Below, in pieces: positions 49,708 to 59,619 of a DNA stretch of 64,000 nt. Both the position numbers and the translations under genes were made by a program. The notes under the pieces were generated by a model. It had not been told where the DNA came from. It worked only from the letters and a program-made list of their open reading frames with translations, and did not search any database. Source of the DNA: Magnetospirillum sp902729445 (GTDB lineage: Bacteria; Pseudomonadota; Alphaproteobacteria; Rhodospirillales; Magnetospirillaceae); assembly GCF_902729445.1 (NCBI RefSeq), contig NZ_CACVCE010000023.1, positions 186,001 through 250,000 on the forward strand, given 5' to 3'. Positions within the stretch are counted from its first letter, which is position 1. The number at the start of each line of letters is the position of its first letter.

Positions 49708-50676
49708 ATGACGACCCTGAGGGAAACCCTCCCGAAGATTTGGCTGTTCCTCGCCGTGTTTTTGGTCGTCTCGCCCGCCTGGGCGCAAGGGGACGCCAAG
49801 CCGATCGATCCGGAACTGCTGGAAAAGATCCGCAAGTCAAATGCCGAGTGTTTCGCCTGCCACAGCGAGGCGGGGCTGAAGAATCCGCCGCTTCCGGGCC
49901 TGGACCTCGCCAAGCTTCGCGACACCATCCGCGACGACGAGGTGTTCAAGAACTCGAACCACGGCAAGATGGAATGCCGCCAGTGCCATGGCCAGGGCTA
50001 CCAGGCCTATCCGCACGCGGTGGGGTCCAAGCAATTGATCAGCCCTTGCGAGCAGTGCCACGCCGTCCAGGTGATGAAGGCCGAGATGCAGTTCGACAAC
50101 TCGGTGCACGCCAAGAACCTGAAGGACAAGTTCACCTGCAGCACGTGCCATGATCCTCATGTGGCGCTGGCGGCGGCCAAGCTTGGCGACCCGCGCAAGG
50201 CGGCGGCCCAGGACAACCACATGTGCCTGGAATGTCACAATTCGGACCTGACCTTCGCCAAGTATGCGCCTGCCGACAAGAAGCGCCCGAACATCGACAA
50301 GATCCATGCCTGGCTTCCCAACACGCGCCTGCACTGGGACGCGGTGCGGTGCGTCGATTGCCACACCCCGGTCGCCAAGACTCTGTCGCACGAGGTCGCC
50401 AACAAGGACAAGGCCGAGCGCCAATGCGTGACGTGCCACAGCACCAATACCGCGCTGGCGACCAGGCTTTACCGGCATGTCGCCAAGACCGAGGCCAACA
50501 CCTACGGCTTCGCCAACAGCGCCTTGCTGAACTCGATCTACGTGGTCGGGGCCACCCGCCATCCGCTGCTGGACTGGGCGATGGTCGCGTTGGTCGCGGC
50601 GACGGTGGCCGGCGTGCTGGGGCACGGTCTGGTGCGCATCATCCTGGCGTGGCGTCGCAACAGGAGCGGACGATGA
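49708..50676 (+). CDS. Membrane-anchored heptahaem cytochrome c
   Basis: This 322-residue protein has a signal peptide (about 27 residues, ending SPAWAQ). It carries seven CxxCH haem motifs: CFACH, CRQCH, CEQCH, CSTCH, CLECH, CVDCH and CVTCH. A C-terminal membrane helix (DWAMVALVAATVAGVLGHGLV) precedes a basic tail. It would carry electrons on the periplasmic face of the membrane. The ATG at 49708 has GGGGG 5 nt upstream. Its stop overlaps the cytochrome b start (ATGA), so the two probably form a quinol-linked complex. The terminal acceptor is unknown. Confidence 0.9.
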   Translation: MTTLRETLPKIWLFLAVFLVVSPAWAQGDAKPIDPELLEKIRKSNAECFACHSEAGLKNPPLPGLDLAKLRDTIRDDEVFKNSNHGKMECRQCHGQGYQAYPHAVGSKQLISPCEQCHAVQVMKAEMQFDNSVHAKNLKDKFTCSTCHDPHVALAAAKLGDPRKAAAQDNHMCLECHNSDLTFAKYAPADKKRPNIDKIHAWLPNTRLHWDAVRCVDCHTPVAKTLSHEVANKDKAERQCVTCHSTNTALATRLYRHVAKTEANTYGFANSALLNSIYVVGATRHPLLDWAMVALVAATVAGVLGHGLVRIILAWRRNRSGR

Positions 50677-51287
50677 GCGAGCGCATCTATCTCCTGCCGG
50701 TATGGATCCGGGCCTGGCATTGGTGCAATGCCTTGCTGATCTTGACCCTGATCGTCACCGGGGCCAGCCTGCATTTTTCCGACCCGAAGCTGCCCTTGCT
50801 GGAATTTTCGCGGGCGGCCAGCATCCATAACGTGGCGGGTGTGGCCTTGGCGTCGCTTTACGGGGTGTTCGTGGTCGCCAACATCGTCAGCGGCAATTGG
50901 TGGCAGTACGTGCCCAAGCCGCCTGGCATCGGTCACCGCTGCTTGGTCCAGGCCCGCTATTACGCCTATGGCATCTTTCGCGGCGAAAGCCACCCCTATC
51001 CGCCCACGCGTGAGGCCAACTTCAACGCCCTTCAGGCCGTGGTCTACTGGTTTGTCATGTACATTCTGGTGCCGACCGTGGTGGCCACCGGCCTGGTGTT
51101 CATGAACCCGGAAATCGCCCCAGAGCGTCTGTTCGGCTTGGACGGGCTGCTGCCGGTGGCGGTGCTGCATTACCTCAGCGGAACCATCATCACCCTGTTC
51201 GTCGTCGCCCACATCTATCTGGGCACGACCGGGGTCACGGTGACCAGCCTGTTCAAGATGATGATTACCGGCTGGCACGAACATTGA
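50673..51287 (+). CDS. Membrane cytochrome b (cytochrome b561/FdnI-like)
   Basis: This 204-residue protein has four to five membrane helices. Candidate haem-binding histidines are in IRAWHWCNALLI, RAASIHNVAGV and VLHYLSGTIITLFVVAHIYLG. The pattern matches the cytochrome b subunits of hydrogenases, thiosulfate reductases and formate dehydrogenases, which exchange electrons with the quinone pool. It is translationally coupled to the heptahaem cytochrome gene. Confidence 0.87.
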   Translation: MSERIYLLPVWIRAWHWCNALLILTLIVTGASLHFSDPKLPLLEFSRAASIHNVAGVALASLYGVFVVANIVSGNWWQYVPKPPGIGHRCLVQARYYAYGIFRGESHPYPPTREANFNALQAVVYWFVMYILVPTVVATGLVFMNPEIAPERLFGLDGLLPVAVLHYLSGTIITLFVVAHIYLGTTGVTVTSLFKMMITGWHEH

Positions 51288-51312
51288 ACAACAATTTTGG
51301 GGAGTGACCGTC

Positions 51313-52374
51313 ATGAAGAAACTGATGAGTTCAGTTGCGATCGTTCTGCCGTTGCTGCTGTCCGCCGGCATGGCCAACGCCCAGGAAAAGCCCAAGAGCT
51401 TCAAGCCGGTACCGGTTACCGCCGTCAAGGCCGCCGCCGCGCCGGTTCTGGACGGGGACGCCTCGGACGCGGTGTGGAAGGCCGCCCCGGTGGTCAAGTT
51501 CGACGCCATCAAGGGCGTCAACTTCAAGGATAATCTGGGCAACACCAGCGGGACCGTGCAGGCCGCCTATGCCGGCGACATGCTGTACATGCTGGTGACC
51601 TATGACGACCCGACCTTGTCGGTTCGCCGGTCGCCTTTCGTCAAGCAGCCGGACGGCGCGTGGGTGAAGCTGAAGGACCCGGACGACAAGGGTGGCGACA
51701 ACAACAAGTTCTACGAGGACAAGATGGCCGCCATCTGGAACATCGGCGGCTCGATCTTCGGCTTCAACGAGCGCTTCTCGTGCCAGGCCGCCTGCCATGC
51801 CGGCGAACCGGGCAAGCCCTATGGCAACAAATACACCATGGAAGAAGGCGAGATGGGCGACATGTGGCATCTGAAATATGTCCGTGGCGGCGCCATCGGC
51901 CAGATCGACGACCAATATCTCGACCATACCCGCTATGACCCCGAGAAGGCCAAGGAAGCCGGGCGCAAGTCCGACGCCAAGACCGGCGGCGGCTACGAGG
52001 ACGTCAAGCTGGTCGATGGTAAGCCGGAATTCATGAGCAAGGACGCCAAGGCCGCCAACAAGGGCGGCACCTATTGGCTGAAGGCCGAGGACAAGGTGGC
52101 CTTCGACAATTCCAAGTTCGCGGCCGGCGACGAGATCGCCTCGATCATGGTGGCGCCCTTCACCGGCGACCGCGGCGATATCGCGACCGGGGCCAAGTGG
52201 GCCAACGGCAAGTGGACGGTGGAAATCGCCCGCAAGCTGGTGACCGGCTCGAAGACCGACGTCCAGTTCGACGACATGGCCAAGGCCTATGGGTTCGGAC
52301 TGGGCTTCTTCGATAACGCCCAGGTCCGCCATGCCTTCATCCAGGAGCCGCTGCATCTGGTCTTCCAGAAATAG
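51313..52374 (+). CDS. Ethylbenzene dehydrogenase-like haem protein
   Basis: This 353-residue periplasmic protein (signal peptide ending MANAQ) has the beta-sandwich pattern of the ethylbenzene dehydrogenase gamma/EB_dh family: PVLDGDASDAVWKAAPVVKF, AYAGDMLYMLVTYDDPT and the C-terminal WANGKWTVEIARKLVTGS. Relatives bind b-type haem through Met and Lys. Here FSCQAACHAGE gives a CxxxCH sequence, one residue longer than a normal c-haem site. It is the last gene of the operon and ends at a strong terminator. It probably passes electrons to or from the two cytochromes. Confidence 0.82.
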   Translation: MKKLMSSVAIVLPLLLSAGMANAQEKPKSFKPVPVTAVKAAAAPVLDGDASDAVWKAAPVVKFDAIKGVNFKDNLGNTSGTVQAAYAGDMLYMLVTYDDPTLSVRRSPFVKQPDGAWVKLKDPDDKGGDNNKFYEDKMAAIWNIGGSIFGFNERFSCQAACHAGEPGKPYGNKYTMEEGEMGDMWHLKYVRGGAIGQIDDQYLDHTRYDPEKAKEAGRKSDAKTGGGYEDVKLVDGKPEFMSKDAKAANKGGTYWLKAEDKVAFDNSKFAAGDEIASIMVAPFTGDRGDIATGAKWANGKWTVEIARKLVTGSKTDVQFDDMAKAYGFGLGFFDNAQVRHAFIQEPLHLVFQK

Positions 52375-52392
52375 CGGCTGGCATGGACGAAA

Positions 52393-52428
52393 GGGGCCGG
52401 CCGCTCATGCGGCCGGCCCCACCTTTTT
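52393..52428 (+). terminator. Intrinsic terminator of cytochrome operon
   Basis: A perfect 12-bp stem pairs 52393-52404 with 52409-52420 around TCAT, followed by ACC and TTTTT. It is 18 bp past the stop. Confidence 0.92.
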
Positions 52429-52456
52429 AAGAGTTTCGTTTGGGGTGACAAGTGGC

Positions 52457-52517
52457 CGATTGTGACGTCCAATCGTCGCCACACGAGACTTGATCTCCGA
52501 TTAAAAAAACGTATGCT
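52457..52517 (+). promoter_or_regulatory. Candidate operator and promoter of the liu operon
   Basis: CGATTG (52457-52462) and CAATCG (52470-52475) flank TGACGTC, and the outer TGGC/GCCA extend the symmetry. Next come TTGATC (52490-52495) and, 16 nt on, TATGCT (52512-52517). The liuA ATG is 37 nt further. A regulator bound upstream of the -35 would fit; its identity is unknown. Confidence 0.45.
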
Positions 52518-52553
52518 CGTTTAAATTCCGTCACGCGAGGCAGGGAGCGCCCG

Positions 52554-53723
52554 ATGTACGCCTTCAACGCCACCATGAATTTCGACCTGGGCGAGACCGC
52601 CGACATGCTGCGCGATCAGGTCGCCGCCTTCGCGGCCGCCGAGATCGCGCCCCTGGCGGCCGAGATCGACCAATCCAACGAGTTCCCCAACCATCTGTGG
52701 CGCAAGCTGGGCGACATGGGCCTGCTGGGCATCACGGTGGAAGAGGAATATGGCGGCACCGGCATGGGCTATCTCGAACATGTCATCGCCATGGAAGAGA
52801 TTTCTCGCGCCTCGGCCTCGGTGGGCCTGTCCTATGGGGCGCATTCCAATCTGTGCGTCAACCAGATCCGCCGCAACGGCAATGCCGCGCAGAAAGCCAA
52901 GTACCTGCCCAAGCTGATCACCGGCGAGCATATCGGCGCCCTGGCCATGAGCGAACCCAATGCCGGTTCCGACGTGGTGTCGATGAAGCTTCGGGCCGAG
53001 AAGAAGGGCGACCGCTACATCCTGAACGGCACCAAGATGTGGATCACCAACGGCCCCGACGCCGATACCCTGGTGGTCTATGCCAAGACCGACATGGCCG
53101 CCGGCCCCAAGGGCATCACCACCTTCATCATCGAGAAGGGCTTCAAGGGCTTCTCGGTGGCGCAGAAGCTGGACAAGCTGGGCATGCGCGGCTCGAACAC
53201 CGGCGAATTGGTGTTCACCGATTGCGAGGTGCCGGAAGAAAACGTGCTGGGTTTCGTCGGCAAGGGCGTCAACGTCTTGATGAGCGGCCTGGATTACGAA
53301 CGCGCCGTGCTGGCCGCCGGCCCCTTGGGCATCATGCGGGCCTGCATGGACCTGGTGGTGCCCTATATCCACGAACGCACCCAGTTCGGCCAGGCCATTG
53401 GCACCTTCCAGCTGATGCAGGGCAAGATCGCCGACATGTACACCACCATGAATGCCTGCCGCGCCTATGCCTATGCGGTGGCGAAGGCCTGCGACCGGGC
53501 CGAGACCAGCCGTAAGGACGCCGCCGGCGTGATCCTTTATTGCGCCGAAAAGGCCACCTGGATGGCCCTTGAGGCGATCCAGACCCTGGGCGGCAACGGC
53601 TACATCAACGAGTTCCCGGCCGGCCGCCTGTTGCGCGACGCCAAGCTGTACGAGATCGGCGCCGGCACCTCGGAAATCCGCCGCATGCTGATCGGCCGCG
53701 AACTGTTCGAAGAGACCAAATAG
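52554..53723 (+). CDS. liuA: Isovaleryl-CoA dehydrogenase
   Basis: This 389-residue FAD enzyme oxidises isovaleryl-CoA to 3-methylcrotonyl-CoA in leucine breakdown. Acyl-CoA dehydrogenase motifs are visible: ALAMSEPNAGSDVVSM, KMWITNGPDADTLVVYAKT, and the C-terminal QTLGGNGYINEFPAGRLLRD and YEIGAGTSEIRRMLIGREL. The catalytic Glu in the isovaleryl-specific position, SGLDYERAVLAAGPLG, supports the substrate. GGGAG lies before the ATG. It is the first gene of the liuABCDE operon; the next gene starts 2 bp after its stop. Confidence 0.95.
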   Translation: MYAFNATMNFDLGETADMLRDQVAAFAAAEIAPLAAEIDQSNEFPNHLWRKLGDMGLLGITVEEEYGGTGMGYLEHVIAMEEISRASASVGLSYGAHSNLCVNQIRRNGNAAQKAKYLPKLITGEHIGALAMSEPNAGSDVVSMKLRAEKKGDRYILNGTKMWITNGPDADTLVVYAKTDMAAGPKGITTFIIEKGFKGFSVAQKLDKLGMRGSNTGELVFTDCEVPEENVLGFVGKGVNVLMSGLDYERAVLAAGPLGIMRACMDLVVPYIHERTQFGQAIGTFQLMQGKIADMYTTMNACRAYAYAVAKACDRAETSRKDAAGVILYCAEKATWMALEAIQTLGGNGYINEFPAGRLLRDAKLYEIGAGTSEIRRMLIGRELFEETK

Positions 53724-53725
53724 CC

Positions 53726-55333
<1,608 letters not shown>

Positions 55334-55337
55334 GACC

Positions 55338-56120
55338 ATGAGCGCGCTGATCATCGACACCAAGACCTGTGTCCGCTTCATCACCCTGAACCGGCCCGAG
55401 CGCCACAATGCGTTCGACGACGGGCTGATCGCCGAATTGACCCAGGCCTTCCTGGCCGCGTCGGCCGACGACGGCGTGCGGGTGGTGGTGCTGGATTCGG
55501 TCGGCAAAAGCTTTTCCGCCGGGGCCGACCTCGAATGGATGAAGCGGATGGCCGGCTATGACCGCGCCCGCAACCTGGAAGACGCCAAGGCGCTGGCCCG
55601 GCTGATGGCCGTGATCGACCAATGCCCGAAGCCGACCATCGCGGTGGTGCAGGGTGCCGCCTATGGCGGGGGCGTCGGTCTGGCCGCCACCTGCGACATG
55701 GTGGTTGCCGCCGACCATGCCCTGTTCTGCCTGTCCGAGGTCAAGCTGGGCATCATCCCGGCGGTGATCAGCCCCTATGTGGTGCGTGCCATCGGGGCGC
55801 GGGCGTCGCGGCGCTATTTCCAGACCGCCGAGACCTTTTCGGCGACCAAGGCGGCCGAGTTGGGGTTGGTGTCGGAAGTGGCTTCGCCCGACCAGTTGAT
55901 GGCCGTCCGCGACCGCTGGATTGCCGCCTTGCTGGTCAATGGCCCGGCGGCCATGGCGGCGGCCAAGGATCTGGCGGTGCAGGCGGCCGAACGTCCGTTG
56001 GATGATTCCTTGCGGGCCTGGACCGCCGAACGCATCGCCGATCTTCGCGCTTCCGACGAAGGCAAGGAAGGCGTCACCGCCTTTCTGGAACGGCGCAAAC
56101 CTTCATGGATCGGGGGCTGA
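55338..56120 (+). CDS. liuC: Methylglutaconyl-CoA hydratase
   Basis: This 260-residue crotonase is placed between the two carboxylase subunits, the position of LiuC. It has the oxyanion segment KSFSAGADLEWMKRM and GGGVGLAATCDMVVAAD, then SEVKLGIIPAVISPYVVRAIG. The first glutamate site reads Gly (GGVGLA), while the second (SEVKLG) is kept, as in LiuC/AUH-type enzymes. It hydrates 3-methylglutaconyl-CoA to HMG-CoA. It starts 4 bp after liuB. Confidence 0.9.
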   Translation: MSALIIDTKTCVRFITLNRPERHNAFDDGLIAELTQAFLAASADDGVRVVVLDSVGKSFSAGADLEWMKRMAGYDRARNLEDAKALARLMAVIDQCPKPTIAVVQGAAYGGGVGLAATCDMVVAADHALFCLSEVKLGIIPAVISPYVVRAIGARASRRYFQTAETFSATKAAELGLVSEVASPDQLMAVRDRWIAALLVNGPAAMAAAKDLAVQAAERPLDDSLRAWTAERIADLRASDEGKEGVTAFLERRKPSWIGG

Positions 56121-56124
56121 TCCG

Positions 56125-58128
56125 ATGTTCGACAAAATCCTGATCGCCAACCGGGGCGAGATCGCGGTCCGTGTCATCCGCACCGCCAAGCGCCTGGGCA
56201 TCCGCACCGTGGCGGTCTATTCCGAGGCCGACTGCAACGCCCTTCATGTCCGCTTGGCCGACGAGGCCATTCTGATCGGGCCGGCGGCGGCGGCGGAATC
56301 CTATCTGGTGGCCGACAAGATCCTGGCCGCCGCCAAGGCGACCGGGGCCCAGGCCATCCATCCCGGCTATGGTTTCCTGTCGGAAAACGCCGCCTTCGCC
56401 GAGGCCTGCGCGGCCCAGGGCGTCACCTTCATCGGCCCGCCGGCCGGGGCGATCCGCGCCATGGGCTCGAAGGCGGAATCCAAGCGTCTGATGGAATCGG
56501 CCCGCGTGCCGATGGTGCCGGGCTATCACGGCGCCGACCAGTCCGACGCGGTGCTGACCCAGGCGGCCATGGACATCGGCTTCCCGGTGCTGGTCAAGGC
56601 TTCGGCCGGCGGCGGCGGCAAGGGCATGCGGGTGGTCCGGGCCGAACCGGAACTGGCGGCGGCCATCGCCGGGGCGCGGCGCGAGGCCAAGGCTTCGTTC
56701 GGCGATGATTCGCTTTTGCTGGAACGCTATCTCGACCATCCCCGCCATGTGGAAATCCAGGTATTCTGCGACCGCCTGGGTAATGGCATCTATTTGTTCG
56801 AGCGTGACTGCTCGGCCCAGCGCCGCCACCAGAAGGTGATCGAGGAAGCGCCGGCCCCGCTGCTGCCCGACGAGGTCCGCCAGGCCATGGGCGAGGCGGC
56901 GGTTCAGGCGGCCAAGGCGGTGTCCTATGAAGGGGCCGGCACCGTCGAGTTCCTGTTCCAGGACGGGCAGTTCTATTTCATCGAGATGAACACCCGCCTG
57001 CAGGTCGAGCACCCGGTGACCGAGATGATCACCGGCCAGGATCTGGTGGAATGGCAATTGCTGGTGGCCGCCGGCCGGCCGCTGCCCCTGGGCCAGCACG
57101 AGCTGACCCGCAAGGGCCACGCCTTCGAGGCCCGCCTGTACGCCGAGGACCCGGCCAAGGATTTCCTGCCGGCCACCGGCCGCTTGGTCCATCTGGTGCC
57201 GCCGACCGCCAGCCCCCATGTTCGCGTCGATACCGGCGTGGTCGAGGGCGACGAGGTCACCGCCTTCTACGACCCGATGATCGCCAAGCTGATCGTGTGG
57301 GACGAGGATCGCGATTCGGCGCTGCGCCGTCTGCGTCGGGCGCTGGCCGATTACGAGGTGGCCGGGCTGGTCACCAACATCTCGTTCCTGGCCGCCATCG
57401 CCGGCCATCCGGCCTTCGCCGCCTTCGAGATGGATACCGGCTTCATCGATCGCCACCGGGCCGACCTGATTCCCGCCATCCGCAATGTGCCGGCCCCGGC
57501 CCTGGCCTTCGCCGCCGCCGCCCTGCTGCTGGATCGCGAAGACCATGCCGCCGCCGCGGCGGCGCGCTCGGGCGATCGCTGGTCGCCCTGGCACCAGACC
57601 GGTGGCTGGCGGATGAACGACGACAACCACCATGATTTCCGCCTGATCGACGCCGATGCGGTGCGGCTGGTCACCGTCCATTTCCGCACCGACGGCTGGG
57701 AGGTCGATCTGGACGGTGGGACCATGCGGGTCCGTGGGGCCAGCCGGCAGGGCCGGCGTATCACCGCCGAACTGGACGGCGAGCGTCGCTCGGCCTCGGT
57801 GGTGACCGACGGTTTCGACATCACCGTGCTGCTGGACGGCGCCAGCTGGCGCCTGAAGCTGGACGACCCGTCGGCCAAGGCCGCCGACCAGGACGGGCCG
57901 GGCTCGTTGGCGGCGCCGATGACCGGGCGGGTGGTGCAGGTGCTGGTGGCGGCCGGCGACCGGGTCGAACGCGGCCAGCCCTTGATGGTGGTCGAGGCGA
58001 TGAAGATGGAACACACCATCGCCGCCCCCGCCGACGGCACGGTCAAGGAGGTGCTGTACGCGGTGGGCGATCAGGTGGCCGACGGCGCCGAATTGCTGGC
58101 CTTCGACGCCGACGAGGCCAAGAAATGA
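56125..58128 (+). CDS. liuD: Methylcrotonyl-CoA carboxylase alpha (biotin) subunit
   Basis: This 667-residue protein has the biotin carboxylase core (FDKILIANRGEIAVRVIRTA, PGYGFLSENAAFAEAC, ATP-grasp loop KASAGGGGKGMRVV, EMNTRLQVEHPVTE) and a C-terminal biotinyl domain with the biotin lysine in VVEAMKMEHTI (about residue 630). It carboxylates biotin using ATP and bicarbonate for LiuB. The start follows the liuC stop by 4 nt, and its own stop overlaps the liuE ATG. Confidence 0.96.
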   Translation: MFDKILIANRGEIAVRVIRTAKRLGIRTVAVYSEADCNALHVRLADEAILIGPAAAAESYLVADKILAAAKATGAQAIHPGYGFLSENAAFAEACAAQGVTFIGPPAGAIRAMGSKAESKRLMESARVPMVPGYHGADQSDAVLTQAAMDIGFPVLVKASAGGGGKGMRVVRAEPELAAAIAGARREAKASFGDDSLLLERYLDHPRHVEIQVFCDRLGNGIYLFERDCSAQRRHQKVIEEAPAPLLPDEVRQAMGEAAVQAAKAVSYEGAGTVEFLFQDGQFYFIEMNTRLQVEHPVTEMITGQDLVEWQLLVAAGRPLPLGQHELTRKGHAFEARLYAEDPAKDFLPATGRLVHLVPPTASPHVRVDTGVVEGDEVTAFYDPMIAKLIVWDEDRDSALRRLRRALADYEVAGLVTNISFLAAIAGHPAFAAFEMDTGFIDRHRADLIPAIRNVPAPALAFAAAALLLDREDHAAAAAARSGDRWSPWHQTGGWRMNDDNHHDFRLIDADAVRLVTVHFRTDGWEVDLDGGTMRVRGASRQGRRITAELDGERRSASVVTDGFDITVLLDGASWRLKLDDPSAKAADQDGPGSLAAPMTGRVVQVLVAAGDRVERGQPLMVVEAMKMEHTIAAPADGTVKEVLYAVGDQVADGAELLAFDADEAKK

Positions 58129-59356
58129 CCCTGCCCCGCGCCGTCAGGATCGTCGAGGTCGGCCCGCGCGACGGCCTGCAGAACGAGGCCCAGCCGGTGC
58201 CGGCCGCCGTCAAGGTCGAGCTGATCGAGCGGCTGGCGGCGGCGGGCCTGACCGCCATCGAGGCCGGCAGCTTCGTGTCGCCCAAATGGGTGCCGCAGAT
58301 GGAATCGTCGGCCGAGGTGATGGCTTCCATCACCCGCTGTCCGGGTGTCAGCTATCCGGTGCTGGTGCCCAACCTGCAAGGCCTTGAGCAGGCGCTGGCG
58401 GCGGGCGCCGCCGACATCGCGGTGTTCGCCGCCGCCTCGGAAAGCTTCTCGAAGAAGAACATCAATTGCACCATCGCCGAAAGCCTGGACCGCTTCGCCC
58501 CGGTGATCGACAAGGCTCGGGCGGCGGGGCTGGTGGTGCGCGGCTATGTCAGTTGCGTGCTGGGCTGTCCCTATGAAGGCGACATCGCCCCGCAGGCGGT
58601 GGCCGATGTCGCCCGTCGCCTGTTGGACATGGGCTGCGCCGAAATTTCCTTGGGCGACACCATCGGCACCGGCACTCCGGGCAAGGCACAGGCCCTGATC
58701 GAGACCGTCGCCGCCCAGGTCCCGGTGGATCGCCTGGCGGCCCACTTCCACGACACCTACGGCCAGGCGCTGGCCAACATTTTCGCGGTGCTGGAAAAGG
58801 GGGTGGCGGTGGTCGATTCCTCGGTCGCCGGCCTGGGCGGCTGCCCCTATGCCAAGGGCGCATCCGNGTCAGTTGCGTGCTGGGCTGTCCCTATGAAGGC
58901 GACATCGCCCCGCAGGCGGTGGCCGATGTCGCCCGTCGCCTGTTGGACATGGGCTGCGCCGAAATTTCCTTGGGCGACACCATCGGCACCGGCACTCCGG
59001 GCAAGGCACAGGCCCTGATCGAGACCGTCGCCGCCCAGGTCCCGGTGGATCGCCTGGCGGCCCACTTCCACGACACCTACGGCCAGGCGCTGGCCAACAT
59101 TTTCGCGGTGCTGGAAAAGGGGGTGGCGGTGGTCGATTCCTCGGTCGCCGGCCTGGGCGGCTGCCCCTATGCCAAGGGCGCATCCGGCAACGTCGCCACC
59201 GAGGACGTGGTCTATATGCTGAACGGTCTGGGGATCACCACCGGCATCGATCTGGATCTGCTGGTCCAGGCCGGCGATTTTATCTGCCGTGAGTTGGGCC
59301 GCGCCACCGGATCGAAGGTCGCCAGGGCCAAGGGCTGCGCGATGATTTCAGGTTGA
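58125..59356 (+). pseudogene. liuE: Hydroxymethylglutaryl-CoA lyase, interrupted by an assembly duplication
   Basis: The gene starts correctly (RIVEVGPRDGLQNEAQPVPA), with catalytic segments ESFSKKNINCTIAES, CVLGCPYEGDIAP and SVAGLGGCPYAKGASGN. At 58867 there is one N, after which 319 bp (58548-58866) recur exactly (58868-59186). Removing one copy and the N joins 58125-58866 to 59187-59356 in one 303-residue frame of normal family length. The break is therefore almost certainly an assembly artefact and the real gene intact. It splits HMG-CoA into acetyl-CoA and acetoacetate. The stop codon lies inside a structured repeat. Confidence 0.88.
58548..59186. other. Unresolved contig overlap: N flanked by exact 319-bp duplicate
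   Basis: The 319 bp before the N at 58867 and the 319 bp after it are the same sequence. A single N placed between two overlapping contig ends gives exactly this picture. A true tandem duplication would not need an unknown base at the joint. Confidence 0.9.
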
Positions 59357-59460
59357 AATCCTCGCGCCCCAGCGGCCATTGCGGCCGCGGCCAAGCATGC
59401 CGGAGGCATGCGCCCGGCGAGGGGCAGAAAAGAATGAGACCAAGATGATTTCATCTTGGT
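59343..59460 (+). repeat. 118-bp structured repeat (copy B)
   Basis: It starts inside the last codons of liuE with the hairpin TGATTTCA-ggt-TGAAATC. The core AGCGGCCATTGCGGCCGCGG, the variable stem GCATGCC-GGA-GGCATGC, GCGCCCGGCGAGGGGCA and the end palindrome ACCAAGATGA-tt-TCATCTTGGT follow. It is the same length as, and clearly homologous to, the inverted copy at 38696-38813. Confidence 0.85.
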
Positions 59461-59552
59461 CCAAGAATCCCCGGCCGCCCGTCGGTTCAGGGCGTCCGGG
59501 TCGACCCCTCCACAGGGGGGAGGTTGTCTCCCATGAACCACACCTCGAAAGG

Positions 59553-59574
59553 GCCGGGCGGTTTTCCGCCCGGC
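59553..59574. terminator. Terminator between convergent liuE and prs
   Basis: GCCGGGCGG (59553-59561) and CCGCCCGGC (59566-59574) form a perfect 9-bp stem with a TTTT loop. CTCTCTTTC follows on the plus strand and CCTTTCG on the minus strand. It may serve both operons. Confidence 0.65.
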
Positions 59575-59619
59575 TCTCTTTCATACCGCCCACCCCATGA
59601 CTTCAAAGGCCGACCGGTA

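Noticed and set aside
58125..59356. Genuine frameshift or tandem duplication in HMG-CoA lyase
   Set aside because: One N with an exact flanking duplicate and a restored frame on collapse point to an assembly joint.
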